A stretch of 33,511 nucleotides of DNA from Gloeomargarita lithophora Alchichica-D10. GTDB lineage: Bacteria > Cyanobacteriota > Cyanobacteriia > Gloeomargaritales > Gloeomargaritaceae. Below are positions 24,391-33,135 of this stretch, one piece after another; positions within the stretch are counted from its first letter, which is position 1, and each line of letters begins with the position of its first letter. The position numbers and the translations under genes were made by a program. The stretch lies in the NCBI RefSeq assembly GCF_001870225.1, contig NZ_CP017675.1:2979717-3013227 (forward strand). Direction: 5' to 3'. The notes beneath the pieces are model-generated. The model searched no databases, had not been told where the DNA came from, and saw only the letters and a list, made by a program, of their open reading frames with translations.

Positions 24391-25323
24391 CTAGGATTTC
24401 ACCAGGCGACCCAGGCGGTGTTTCAGTTGAGCAAATCGCCCCCACAGGGTATCCCTCTGCCGCAATTTTGCCCCGTCAAATACCTGGTCAAATACAAATT
24501 GATCCGCAACCAAACTCCGGCCAATAAAAGGGGGATGTTGCATCCCTCCCAATTCCCCGGTGGGCATATTGGCAAAAACACTGCGGGGATTGTGGGTGTG
24601 GGTGGCGTTGACCCCAAAGCCCAAATTAGCAACCAAATTCACCCTAGGGGTCGCCACCAGACCACTTTGACTCAAACAGGCAAACATAAACGGATAATCC
24701 CAGGTGTCAATTTTGCCCTGATACATTTGCTCAAATTTCATCAACCAATAACGCTGTTCATACTCACTGTCACTCACCCATGAAACATAGCCCCCATCCC
24801 GAAATTCCGGCCACAGTTTCATGGTCACATCGTAATACTGCCACGCCCGCCGCCAGGTCGCCCAACCCCAGCAATGAAAATACTTAGAAAAATAATAACT
24901 ATAGGGGCTAATTTCTCGCCCCCGTTGATGGTTATTGCCATTGATTGCCATCACCCGTTCCTGGTCGTGATACCGTTCTAATAGTTCATCACAAAACCGA
25001 AAAAAAGCAGTGTTGGGCAAACAGTCATCCTCTAAAATAATCGCCCGCTCCGTTTGCTCAAAAACCCAATTCAACCCACTCGATACCCGCTGGCGACAGC
25101 CTAAATTCTCTGCCGCATAATTCCGTTCCACCTGACAGTCCCAGTCAATTGATGCCACCAGGGCACGGGTGGATTCACAAACCGCCACTTCCCGGTCATT
25201 TCTCGCCCCATCCGCCACAATAAATAACTTTTGCGGTGCCATTTGCCGGATCACCTGAAACACTTTTTGGGTGAGTTCGGGGCGATTGAAAATCAAAAAT
25301 ACCACCGGAGCTTTGAGGGACAT
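24391..25323 (-). CDS. GT-A-fold glycosyltransferase (HlpA-like)
   Basis: A 310-residue protein with an N-terminal GT-A nucleotide-sugar domain: PVVFLIFNRPELTQKVF, LFIVADGARNDRE, and the metal-binding ILEDDCLPN. A second conserved part reads FHCWGWATWRRAW, a signature of proteins often labelled hemolytic protein HlpA-like or GNT-I-like transferases. Substrate is unknown; cell-surface glycan or pilin glycosylation would fit the neighbour pilD, but that is inference only. It follows radC by 27 bp and precedes ssb by 60 bp. No signal peptide. Confidence 0.85.
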   Translation of the reverse strand: MSLKAPVVFLIFNRPELTQKVFQVIRQMAPQKLFIVADGARNDREVAVCESTRALVASIDWDCQVERNYAAENLGCRQRVSSGLNWVFEQTERAIILEDDCLPNTAFFRFCDELLERYHDQERVMAINGNNHQRGREISPYSYYFSKYFHCWGWATWRRAWQYYDVTMKLWPEFRDGGYVSWVSDSEYEQRYWLMKFEQMYQGKIDTWDYPFMFACLSQSGLVATPRVNLVANLGFGVNATHTHNPRSVFANMPTGELGGMQHPPFIGRSLVADQFVFDQVFDGAKLRQRDTLWGRFAQLKHRLGRLVKS

Positions 25324-25350
25324 ACTGGCATAGTATTAATCAAGTTTAAT

Positions 25351-26082
25351 TTAACATAAGGACTCGTACCCCTCCCACAACCGGGTACTGCTCCGTAAAC
25401 TGCAATGATTCCCTTGCCCTAAAATTAAATGATCCAAAACCGGTATATCTAAAATTTTACTACATTGTAATAATTGACCCGTCAATTCCAGGTCGGCGGT
25501 ACTGGGGGTAACATTGCCGGAGGGGTGGTTATGCCCCACAATCAGGCGGGTTGCCCCCAAGCGGATAGCTTCGCGGAAAATTTCCCGTGGATGCGCCAGG
25601 GTTTCCGTTACCGTGCCAATGGTCAACACCCGACTGCCCAACAAGCGATGTTTCACGTCCAACAACAGCAGGGCAAACCGCTCCGTTTCCGCCCACATCA
25701 AATCGGGAGCCAGAGCCATGACCGCCAATTCCGGGCTATCAATGGGGGTGCGCTCCAGGGGGCGGCTCAAAAATACCCGTTTCCCCAGTTCAATAGCGGC
25801 CAAAATCGTGGTGGCCTTCGCTGGCCCAATCCCCGGCAGGGTCATCAATTCCGCCGGTTTAATCTCCCGTAGTACCGCCAGGGCATCCTGCTGGTGGCGA
25901 CCTAATTCCTGCAACAGATATTGCCCCAATCCCACCGCTGACAGCTTGCCCGACCCGGTTCCTAATAAAATCGCCAGCAATTCCCCCGTGCCCAGCGCCG
26001 TCACCCCCTGCTGGAGCAACCGCTCCCGGGGGCGTTCGGTGGCGGGCAGGTCACATATCCGCAGTCGGTAAGAATTGGTCAT
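25351..26082 (-). CDS. radC: RadC-family JAB/MPN domain protein
   Basis: A 243-residue member of the RadC (UPF0758) family. Helix-hairpin-helix at about 79-96 ([18 protein letters not shown]) precedes an MPN+/JAMM metalloprotease-like domain with the full motif H184-x-H186-x7-S194-x2-D197 ([15 protein letters not shown]). RadC proteins were linked to repair and are induced in competence in some bacteria, but activity is not settled. Divergent from the HTH protein across 40 bp, with TATACT-like boxes that could serve both strands. First gene in the radC-GT-ssb-pilD series. Confidence 0.95.
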   Translation of the reverse strand: MTNSYRLRICDLPATERPRERLLQQGVTALGTGELLAILLGTGSGKLSAVGLGQYLLQELGRHQQDALAVLREIKPAELMTLPGIGPAKATTILAAIELGKRVFLSRPLERTPIDSPELAVMALAPDLMWAETERFALLLLDVKHRLLGSRVLTIGTVTETLAHPREIFREAIRLGATRLIVGHNHPSGNVTPSTADLELTGQLLQCSKILDIPVLDHLILGQGNHCSLRSSTRLWEGYESLC

Positions 26083-26122
26083 GGCTCGCCCTATACTAGA
26101 GAAACTGCCCTAAACCTGCCCT

Positions 26123-26983
26123 ATGCCCCGTGCTAAATTAACCCCCGCCGACCGCAACCAAATTGCCCAACGTTTTCGGGAAACCCCGGCAACGGCTACC
26201 AGCTTGGCGGCGGAACACGCGGTGAGCATTAGTACCATTATCCGTATCTTAAAAGAAGAATTGACAGCGGCGGGCTACGATGCCCTCGTGCCCCAGAAAC
26301 GGGCGGGGCGCTGGCAGGAACAACCCACCGTGGCCACGACACCTGCGCCCCCATCGGCATCCCAAATTCGCAGCTACAGGCCGGTCACCGATAGCCCCGC
26401 TCCGCCCCTAGTGCCAGCGGAAAGTAGCACCCTACCAGAACCTGCGCCCGTGGTCACCCCTGCGGCTCCCAAACCAGCTCCCATCGGCAATGCCCAAGTC
26501 GTCCAGCCCCAGGAGCCGGAGGCATCCCCAGCCCTTGAGGAAACTGAACCAGCCGGTTTGCCGGAGTGGGAGGGGGATGTCCAGGATGACTGGGACGATG
26601 ATGAAAATGATGAAGAGGAAAGTCCCGGTGCCAGTTTTGAACCCGCCCCGATCAGCCAACAAATTTTACCCTTGGCGGCCTCGGCTTTGCCCCACACCTG
26701 TTATCTGGTGGTGGATCGGTTTGCCGAATTGGTCGCCCGTCCTTTGACCGAATTTAGCCACTGGGGAGAACTACCCGTCACCAGTGATACGGCACGCACT
26801 TTGCCCGTGTTTGACAACCACCGGGTCGCCAAACGCTTTTCCGGGCGGGGGCACCGGATTCTCAAGGTTCCCGATGCGAACTTGATCTACAAAACCAGCG
26901 GCTATTTGCATGACAAGGGCATTACCCACCTGCTGATTAACGGCCAGGTTTATACGGTGGGACAGATGGCACCGGACGCTTAA
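26123..26983 (+). CDS. HTH protein with Pro/acidic linker and a conserved C-terminal domain, function unknown
   Basis: A 286-residue protein with three parts. Residues about 5-50 form a helix-turn-helix (RNQIAQRFRETPATATSLAA then VSISTIIRIL), as in transposase or regulator N termini. Residues about 65-140 are Pro/Ala-rich and probably disordered, followed by a very acidic stretch at about 148-170 (DVQDDWDDDENDEEE). Residues about 190-286 form a compact domain (CYLVVDRFAELVARPLTEFS, GRGHRILKVPDANLIYKTSG, LLINGQVYTVG). I recall similar cyanobacterial proteins but know no function. A DNA-binding regulator is reasonable inference. It is divergent from radC and convergent with egtB (15-bp gap). 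Confidence 0.75.
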   Translation: MPRAKLTPADRNQIAQRFRETPATATSLAAEHAVSISTIIRILKEELTAAGYDALVPQKRAGRWQEQPTVATTPAPPSASQIRSYRPVTDSPAPPLVPAESSTLPEPAPVVTPAAPKPAPIGNAQVVQPQEPEASPALEETEPAGLPEWEGDVQDDWDDDENDEEESPGASFEPAPISQQILPLAASALPHTCYLVVDRFAELVARPLTEFSHWGELPVTSDTARTLPVFDNHRVAKRFSGRGHRILKVPDANLIYKTSGYLHDKGITHLLINGQVYTVGQMAPDA

Positions 26984-26998
26984 GTACAGCAATTCATT

Positions 26999-28048
26999 TC
27001 AATCCTCTGCCCAGCGCAGTCCCGCAAACATCTGGCGGATGTGGGGCTGATACCAATTGCGAAAACTCGGGCGTTGCAAATAACCATGGGTCGCCCAACT
27101 CCCCCCGCGCAGGACTTTGTGCTGATGGTCAAAGTAATTGGCTGAATAACCCGCATAAGGATAGGGCGTAAAACCAGGGTAGGGGGTAAACCAGGAATTT
27201 GTCCACTCCCAGACCCGTCCTTGTTGGGGTAACCCCTGCTGTGCCGCCCATTCCCATTCCATCTCCGTGGGTAAACGTTTGCCAATAAAACGACAATACG
27301 CGGACGCTTCGTAATAACTAATGCCACACACGGGCAGGCTTTTATACTTTGATTGCCAGTACAATGGCTGGGTAATTTTTTCTTTTTGCACCCACTGCCA
27401 ACCCGCCTCAGACCACCAGTGCGGGTTGTGATAACCGTCGGCGGCGATAAATTCCGCAAATTCGGTTTGGGTAACCGGGGCTGGGCTGATCCGAAAACTA
27501 GCAATTTCTTGGGCATAACCGGGGCGTTCATTATCTAAAGCATTTACGCTATCACTACCTAAAATTACCCGCCCACCGGGGATGGTTAAAATTGCATTTT
27601 GCTCAAAAATTTCTGGGATTTGCGGGATTAAACTCCCTTGCAGTGCCCGGATCACCGTCATGGTTTCTTGATGTTGCATTTCGTGTTGAATCAGCCAATG
27701 CCATATCCGTTCTTCTTTGGGGGTAATCCTGGGTAATATAGCGAAAACTTTTTCTCGAATCGTCTGCACATAATCCCATAACAATTTCCGTTGCGGCAGA
27801 ATAGAACATCGTTGGGATTTGGCATAACCATCCACCCGAAAAATAGGAATTAATTCGGGATAGGGTAAAGATTTTCCCAATAACCATAGGGCTTCTGTAT
27901 AGGCAATATGCCCGAAATGCCAACCCAGGGGACTAAATTCAGAGTGTACTTGTTGATGCAGTTGCGATAGGGTTAAATCCTCGACTAATCTCAAGGTTTT
28001 CTGTCGCACATCTTGGTATAAATGACGTAATAATTCTTGGTCAAACAT
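26999..28048 (-). CDS. egtB: EgtB-type iron-dependent sulfoxide synthase (DinB plus SUMF1 domains)
   Basis: A 349-residue protein. The N-terminal DinB-like part has the non-haem iron histidines: H44/H47 in GWHFGH and H122/H126 in QHEMQHQE. From about 150 is a formylglycine-enzyme-like fold (MEWEWAA, VWEWTNSWF, VLRGGSWATHG, ending FRNWYQPHIRQMFAGLRW). EgtB joins cysteine or gamma-glutamylcysteine to hercynine in ergothioneine synthesis; related enzymes make ovothiol, so the substrate is not proven. The methyltransferase partner EgtD is not in the window. Start ATG 28048 gives the usual MFDQELLRHLYQ; an extension to 28159 would read into dapB. It lies 23 bp after dapB on the same strand. Confidence 0.9.
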   Translation of the reverse strand: MFDQELLRHLYQDVRQKTLRLVEDLTLSQLHQQVHSEFSPLGWHFGHIAYTEALWLLGKSLPYPELIPIFRVDGYAKSQRCSILPQRKLLWDYVQTIREKVFAILPRITPKEERIWHWLIQHEMQHQETMTVIRALQGSLIPQIPEIFEQNAILTIPGGRVILGSDSVNALDNERPGYAQEIASFRISPAPVTQTEFAEFIAADGYHNPHWWSEAGWQWVQKEKITQPLYWQSKYKSLPVCGISYYEASAYCRFIGKRLPTEMEWEWAAQQGLPQQGRVWEWTNSWFTPYPGFTPYPYAGYSANYFDHQHKVLRGGSWATHGYLQRPSFRNWYQPHIRQMFAGLRWAED

Positions 28049-28071
28049 GGGACTACGGTTAATGTCAATTT

Positions 28072-28890
28072 TTAATCCAAAATTTTCTCTAAACCATAGA
28101 CCAATTGTTGCAACTGTCGTACCTTGCGAATTGACAACAAAACCCCCGGCATATAACAACTCCGGTCGCTGGTATCATGCCGCAGGGTATAGAGTTCGCC
28201 GGGGGAACCAAACATCACTTCCTGATGGGCAATGAGTCCCGGTAAACGCACACTATGAATGCGAATATGTTCTGGCCCCAATCCCCCACGCACACCAGGT
28301 AATGCTTCCGTTTCAGCAACTTGCGGTGGATTATAGGTTTTGCCTATTTCCGCTAGCATTTGGGCGGTTTTGAGGGCGGTACCACTGGGAGCATCGGCTT
28401 TTTGATTGTGATGTAGTTCGATGATTTCCACATGGTCAAAGTAACGTGATGCCTGGATGGCGGCTTGTTGCAACAACACCATCCCAATGGAAAAATTGGG
28501 GGCAATGATACAGCCCATGCTGGCCTTGTCACAAAATTCCGCTAAAGCTTGAATTTGTTCCAAACTTAGCCCCGTCGTCCCCACCACTGGATAAACGCCG
28601 TAGGCGATGGCGGCGCGTATATTTTCATAGACACTGCGGGGATGGGTAAAATCCACCAAGACCCCCGCCTGTTTCTCCTGGGCAACCAGGGCACACAAAG
28701 ACTGCAAATCCGGCGTGATTGGGACTTCCAATGCCTCCACCCCGGCCACTTCCCCCGCATCTGCCCCCAGGTGTTGGCGATCCACCGCTCCCATCAGTAT
28801 CATGTCATTACTACCGGCCACGGCTTGAATGACTTGGCGACCCATCTTACCGGCGGCACCGGTGACGATTACCGGGATTGACCCATTCAT
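28072..28890 (-). CDS. dapB: 4-hydroxy-tetrahydrodipicolinate reductase
   Basis: A 272-residue DapB, which reduces 4-hydroxy-tetrahydrodipicolinate in lysine and diaminopimelate synthesis. The NAD(P) loop is GAAGKMG at 11-17; GTT at 104-106 binds the substrate side; and the catalytic [16 protein letters not shown] has H160/H161 and K164. Length is normal. AGGTG just before the ATG supports the start. It shares a transcript with egtB, an odd pairing. It is divergent from the GerMN gene; the 105 bp between them must hold both promoters. Confidence 0.97.
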   Translation of the reverse strand: MNGSIPVIVTGAAGKMGRQVIQAVAGSNDMILMGAVDRQHLGADAGEVAGVEALEVPITPDLQSLCALVAQEKQAGVLVDFTHPRSVYENIRAAIAYGVYPVVGTTGLSLEQIQALAEFCDKASMGCIIAPNFSIGMVLLQQAAIQASRYFDHVEIIELHHNQKADAPSGTALKTAQMLAEIGKTYNPPQVAETEALPGVRGGLGPEHIRIHSVRLPGLIAHQEVMFGSPGELYTLRHDTSDRSCYMPGVLLSIRKVRQLQQLVYGLEKILD

Positions 28891-28995
28891 GTCCCACCTA
28901 TTTGTCCTTCCTGGGCTATTGTAAAGGACACTTGGGGCGGTTGGTTGCGTCAGGGCAGATTAGGGCACAATAGAGCAAGACATGGGGGTAAAAGG

Positions 28996-29577
28996 ATGAT
29001 TCGCTCTGGTCTGGGCTGGAAATCCCGGCGGCTGTGGTGGCTGGTCTTGGCCGCATCGGTCGTGGTGGGCGGGGTGGGGGGCGGCACGATTTGGTGGGTG
29101 CAACATTCCCGGCAAACGGAATCCCAGCCTTTTGTGGTGACCGCCGAGCAACCCCGACTGTACTGGCTAAAAATTCAGCAGGGGCAAGAAATGCTGGTCA
29201 GCGACCCGCTGTTCACGGTTCCCAAGGATGACCCGACGGCGGCTTTGCGGCAAGCGGTCAACCTCATCCTTGGTTCGCCCCCGAATGAGATGACCACCGC
29301 CATTCCCACCGGCACCCGGCTCCTCAGTTTGGAATTGAAAGCTGGTGCCGTGTATGTCAATCTTTCGCAGGAATTTACCACCGGGGGCGGCAGTTACTCC
29401 GTGATTTACCGGATGGCACAGGTGATTTACACCGCCAGCAGTTTGAACCCCCAAGCCCCGATTTACCTGTTGATTGAAGGGCAACCCGCCCCCCCCATCG
29501 CCGGGGAAGGTTTGGTGATTGATTTTCCGACCACCCGCCGTCAGTTTGCCCAAGAGGCAGGTTTGCCTTTGATTTGA
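28996..29577 (+). CDS. GerMN-domain membrane-anchored protein
   Basis: A 193-residue protein. A basic N terminus is followed by a membrane segment (about 14-32, LVLAASVVVGGVGG), then an outside domain of about 130 residues. That domain has the GerMN pattern: TAALRQAVNLILGSPP, TAIPTGTRLLSLELKAGAVY, VNLSQEF, and YTASSLNPQAPIYLLIEGQ. In Bacillus GerM is a sporulation-septum protein; cyanobacterial members have no known role and may act at the cell wall. A longer TTG start at 28945 is rejected in favour of ATG 28996. Confidence 0.85.
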   Translation: MIRSGLGWKSRRLWWLVLAASVVVGGVGGGTIWWVQHSRQTESQPFVVTAEQPRLYWLKIQQGQEMLVSDPLFTVPKDDPTAALRQAVNLILGSPPNEMTTAIPTGTRLLSLELKAGAVYVNLSQEFTTGGGSYSVIYRMAQVIYTASSLNPQAPIYLLIEGQPAPPIAGEGLVIDFPTTRRQFAQEAGLPLI

Positions 29578-29648
29578 TATAGCTAAGTTGGATAGGGTTG
29601 TCGCCTCAAGATTCTATGGGTGGGATGGCTATAGTTGGCTCCAGGTTA

Positions 29649-29673
29649 AGCCCCTTGTTTTAGGGCTATTTTT
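29649..29673 (+). terminator. Rho-independent-type terminator after the GerMN gene
   Basis: AGCCC (29649-29653) pairs with GGGCT (29663-29667), and ATTTTT follows. It sits about 70 bp after the GerMN stop, between convergent genes. The stem's left arm is part of the 16-mer shared with 13702-13717. A five-pair stem is short, so strength is uncertain. Confidence 0.45.
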
Positions 29674-29705
29674 AGGCCGGTATTTAGGGCGGAAATATCT
29701 AAAAC

Positions 29706-30995
29706 CTAAATCACTGTGCCATCGGGAATGGTGGCATTTTTGATCACCACCACAATGCCACTGCGGATATAAAAACCCAGGGTTTCCCGGTCCGCTTCTT
29801 GCACCCAGTCTTTGTTGATAATTTGCACATCTTTACCAATGCGGGCATTTTTATCCACAATGGAGCGGCGAATCACCGTATTTTCCCCAATTCCCAAGGG
29901 AATATGATTCAGGCTGGGTTCCGCAAAGCGCTGTTCGTAGGGTTCATAAAAATCCGACCCCATGAGCAACGTATCCTCAATCACACAGCCCGCTTGAATC
30001 CGGGAACGCACCCCCAACACCGAATGGCGTACCCGGCAGTTTTTCAAAATGCAACCATCACTAATCAGCGACTCGCTAATCTCGCAATCCAGCAATTTTG
30101 AGGGGGGTAAATAGCGGGGACGGGTATAAATGGGAGCCGTTTCATCGTAGAAACTAAACTGGGGGTTGGGTTGTTTGGTCAACCCCAAATTGGCCTCATA
30201 AAATGATTCAATCGTGCCAATATCTTCCCAATAATCATTGAATAAATACACCTGAATTTTGTATTCCTCAATCGCCGTGGGAATCACCTCTTTGCCAAAA
30301 TCCGTGCGGTTGGTGTCTTCCTGTAACAGTTTCCGTAAAATATCCTTATTAAAAACATAAATGCCCATCGAGGCGATGTAGGGCTTTTGTTGCGCCTCCG
30401 CCGGGGATAATCCCAAAACGGTCGTATCCACCCGCATTTCCCGCAGGGCTTCCCCCTTGGGTTTCTCCCGGAACGCCACCACCTGCCCTGTCTCGTCAAT
30501 TTTCATCAAACCAAAGGCCGAAGCCGGTTTTTCCTCCACCGGAATCACCGACAGGGTAATATCCGCCCCGGTCTGCTGGTGACGGGCGATAAAATCCCGA
30601 TAGTCCATGCGATACAGGTGATCCCCGGACAGAATCAGGTAATAATCCACATCCCAGGTATCAAACAACCATAGGTACTGGCGCACCGCATCCGCCGTCC
30701 CCTGGAACCAGCCCGGATTGTCCGGGGTCTGCTGGGCGGCCAACACCTCCACAAACCCATCCACAAACCCAGAAAAGGCATAGGCACGGTTGATGTGCCG
30801 GTTCAAAGAAGCCGAATTGAACTGGGTCAGGACGTAGATTTTATGAATTTCCGAGTTGATGCAATTGCTGACGGGAATATCAATCAAGCGATATTTTCCG
30901 GCCAAGGGCACCGCTGGCTTCGCCCGTAATTTGGTCAAGGGATACAGCCGTGTCCCCGCACCGCCGCCCAAAATCACCCCTAGCACCCGCTTCAT
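29706..30995 (-). CDS. glgC: Glucose-1-phosphate adenylyltransferase (ADP-glucose pyrophosphorylase)
   Basis: A 429-residue GlgC, which makes ADP-glucose for glycogen. Substrate loops: [12 protein letters not shown] at 10-21, GTADAVRQ at 99-106, [10 protein letters not shown] at 123-132. The C-terminal left-handed beta helix holds K382 (DKNARIG) and K419 (VVVIKNA), which match the numbering of the two 3-phosphoglycerate-activation lysines known from Anabaena, so normal cyanobacterial regulation (activated by 3-PGA, inhibited by phosphate) is expected. AGGAGAGG at 31004-31011 lies 8 bases before the ATG and fixes the start; a reading frame that continues upstream is an open artefact. Preceded by the permease gene 101 bp upstream. 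Confidence 0.98.
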   Translation of the reverse strand: MKRVLGVILGGGAGTRLYPLTKLRAKPAVPLAGKYRLIDIPVSNCINSEIHKIYVLTQFNSASLNRHINRAYAFSGFVDGFVEVLAAQQTPDNPGWFQGTADAVRQYLWLFDTWDVDYYLILSGDHLYRMDYRDFIARHQQTGADITLSVIPVEEKPASAFGLMKIDETGQVVAFREKPKGEALREMRVDTTVLGLSPAEAQQKPYIASMGIYVFNKDILRKLLQEDTNRTDFGKEVIPTAIEEYKIQVYLFNDYWEDIGTIESFYEANLGLTKQPNPQFSFYDETAPIYTRPRYLPPSKLLDCEISESLISDGCILKNCRVRHSVLGVRSRIQAGCVIEDTLLMGSDFYEPYEQRFAEPSLNHIPLGIGENTVIRRSIVDKNARIGKDVQIINKDWVQEADRETLGFYIRSGIVVVIKNATIPDGTVI

Positions 30996-31096
30996 GGTTT
31001 CTGCCTCTCCTGTGCGGTTGTCAGTACCAGTGTCCCCCGATATGGCACCCCTGACAAGGGCATCTGTTGCTGGTTGTAACATGGGCAACTCACCCC

Positions 31097-31954
31097 TCAC
31101 CCGGAAAAATTCATCCGGTTCCCCGCTTCCCCCAGGCGCAGGTACAGCCAAATTGGTAGCAAAATCAACCCCATCAGCACCACGGACAAAGCCGCTCCCA
31201 ACGGCCAATCCAGGGTTTTGAGAAACTGATTTTGCACCAGATTTCCCACCATCAAACTTTTGGCACCCCCCAAAATATCCGGGGTCACAAACGCCCCCAC
31301 CGCCGGGATAAAGACCAACAAACAACCCACCCCCATCCCCCGCAAACTTAAAGGAATTAATACCCGATAGCAAACTTGCCAAAAATTTGCCCCCAAATCC
31401 TGCGCCGCCAACACCAAATTAAAATCAAATTTTTCCAAGGTACTATACAGGGGCAAAATCATAAATGGCAAAAACCCATACACCAGCCCAATCCAGACGG
31501 CAAACGGGGTAAATAACAGATTTAATGGCTCAGAAATGATGCCTAATCCCATTAACAAAGCATTAATCACCCCCCGATGTCCCAACAACACCATCCAGGC
31601 GTAGGTGCGTACCAAAAAATTGGTCCAAAAAGGAATAATTACGAGTAGCAATAACACCGTGCGCCAGGGGCGGGGCTGACTCACCAACCAAAGTGCCAAC
31701 GGATAACCCAGTACCAAACACACCAGGGTCGTCCCCAGGGCTAAACCCACCGAACGGAGCAAAATCTCCCCGTAGGTCGGGTTGAGCAAACGGAGGTAAT
31801 TTTCCCCCGTCCATTGCCACAGCACATTGCCATAGCCCTGATGGGTGAGAAAACTATAGACCACCAACAAGCCCAAGGGCAGGACGAAAAATACCCCCAA
31901 CCACAGGACTGGTAATATCAGTAAACCCCGCCATGCCCACCAGGAAGTATTCAT
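31097..31954 (-). CDS. potB: ABC transporter permease, PotB/spermidine-putrescine type
   Basis: A 285-residue inner-membrane permease with six hydrophobic segments. The EAA-type coupling loop is seen at about 170-205 ([20 protein letters not shown] then LIPLSLRG). The N-terminal pattern ([20 protein letters not shown]) and the region around NFLVRTYAW suit the PotB group of polyamine transporters. Partners (PotA ATPase, PotC permease, PotD binding protein) are not in the window, unlike the usual four-gene operon. Substrate is therefore only a family-level guess. Confidence 0.85.
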   Translation of the reverse strand: MNTSWWAWRGLLILPVLWLGVFFVLPLGLLVVYSFLTHQGYGNVLWQWTGENYLRLLNPTYGEILLRSVGLALGTTLVCLVLGYPLALWLVSQPRPWRTVLLLLVIIPFWTNFLVRTYAWMVLLGHRGVINALLMGLGIISEPLNLLFTPFAVWIGLVYGFLPFMILPLYSTLEKFDFNLVLAAQDLGANFWQVCYRVLIPLSLRGMGVGCLLVFIPAVGAFVTPDILGGAKSLMVGNLVQNQFLKTLDWPLGAALSVVLMGLILLPIWLYLRLGEAGNRMNFSG

Positions 31955-32013
31955 CGCTCTTGCGTAATTTTACGGAGATGGGCACGACCACCCATCCTCC
32001 CTTCAGGATAACC

Positions 32014-33135
32014 CTAAGCCGTGGCCAAATACCGTTGCACCGCCGCCCGTAGTTGTTCTGGTGTCGCCGGTTTTTCCATCACTTCGCTTGCCCCCGCCAA
32101 CCGTGCCCGTGCCCGGTCTAGTATGCCCCCATTCGCCGTCAACAGCACAATGGGCGTGTCCTTGAGAATCGGCGATTTCCGCAACAGCGAGCAAACCTCC
32201 AAACCATTCACCTGGGGGAACAACCAGTCCAGGAAAATCACATCCGGGCGGGTTTTGATCAACGTCCCCAACCCCCGGAGCGGGTCTTCCAGGGTGACCA
32301 AATCAAACTGCTCTCCCAAGGCCGCCACCACGTTTTGTAAACAGGCGGGGCTGTCATCCACACAGGCCACCACCGGCTTGGGCACCGACTCCAACGCCAC
32401 AGGCATGACCGGAGACACATCCGCCAAGTCCTGCAAACGGAAGTACCCCTCCCGCACCAAAGCCAGCAATGACCGCCCCACCAAGGGTAACTGTGCCCCA
32501 GTCGCCACCGCCAAATCCCAAAAACTATGTTGCCCATCACACAAACGGGACAGGGTGAGAAACGTCTGGGCGTTCACCCGCTGTTCCAAACGACGTTTTT
32601 CGTGGAACTGGGGTGCCATATCCGGGGAAGTCGCCCGCAGACCCACCTCCTGCCACTGGTGCCAAAGCTGTTCCACCCGGTGCCATTCCTCGCTGGTCAC
32701 CAACAGCACCAATTCCCCCCGCAGTCGGGCTTCTTTGTCCCAATAGCCCCGCACCTGACCCACCCCCATCTGCGCCAGGGTGACCGCCTGTGCCAAACCG
32801 AACAAAACCTCCGTGACCGCCCCCCGGATGACCTGCTGTGCCTGCTCCTGGGTAATCTGCCCAACATCCACCGCCTGGGACAATATCTCATACTCCCAAG
32901 CCAATTCCGGTACCCCTTGCACCGCCTGCAACTGCGGGGCAAACTGAGCCGTCAGCCTCTGCCAGCGACGATACCGATGCTCCCCCCCCGTAGCAAATAA
33001 CAAACGTCCCCCCAGGAAAAACAGCGACCACTGCTGGCGACTATTCCCCAACTGCAATTCCCCCGATAAGCGCTGGGTCTGCACCTTTGCCCACACCGCT
33101 GGTAACTGGGTCACTGCAAATTCTTGTCCTGACAT
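32014..33135 (-). CDS. PatA-type response regulator (PATAN/DUF4388 plus receiver)
   Basis: A 373-residue regulator. Residues 1 to about 240 form the PATAN-like effector part (FAVTQLPAVWAKVQTQRLSG, QQWSLFFLGGRLLFAT, CDGQHSFWDLAVATG), found in cyanobacterial PatA/PixG/PilG proteins that act in phototaxis, pili and heterocyst pattern. A C-terminal CheY-like receiver spans about 253-373: acidic pair D260/D261, phospho-acceptor D303 (FLDW), T333 and K355 (EKPA). AGAGGGG at 33142-33148 lies 6 bases before ATG 33135; upstream in-frame codons to 33297 do not match the family. The usual CheY/CheW/MCP/CheA partners are not downstream, so it is a solitary member or is linked only functionally. Confidence 0.9.
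   Translation of the reverse strand: MSGQEFAVTQLPAVWAKVQTQRLSGELQLGNSRQQWSLFFLGGRLLFATGGEHRYRRWQRLTAQFAPQLQAVQGVPELAWEYEILSQAVDVGQITQEQAQQVIRGAVTEVLFGLAQAVTLAQMGVGQVRGYWDKEARLRGELVLLVTSEEWHRVEQLWHQWQEVGLRATSPDMAPQFHEKRRLEQRVNAQTFLTLSRLCDGQHSFWDLAVATGAQLPLVGRSLLALVREGYFRLQDLADVSPVMPVALESVPKPVVACVDDSPACLQNVVAALGEQFDLVTLEDPLRGLGTLIKTRPDVIFLDWLFPQVNGLEVCSLLRKSPILKDTPIVLLTANGGILDRARARLAGASEVMEKPATPEQLRAAVQRYLATA

Noticed and set aside
28049-28159. 37-residue N-terminal extension of egtB
   Set aside because: Lies inside dapB and has no family match; ATG 28048 gives the normal start.
29578-29705. Further copy of the inverted-repeat family after the GerMN gene
   Set aside because: Only the 16-base palindrome part is shared with 13702-13717; the family ends are absent.
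30996-31382. N-terminal extension of glgC
   Set aside because: It would read antisense through the permease gene region; the family start and AGGAGAGG fix ATG 30995.
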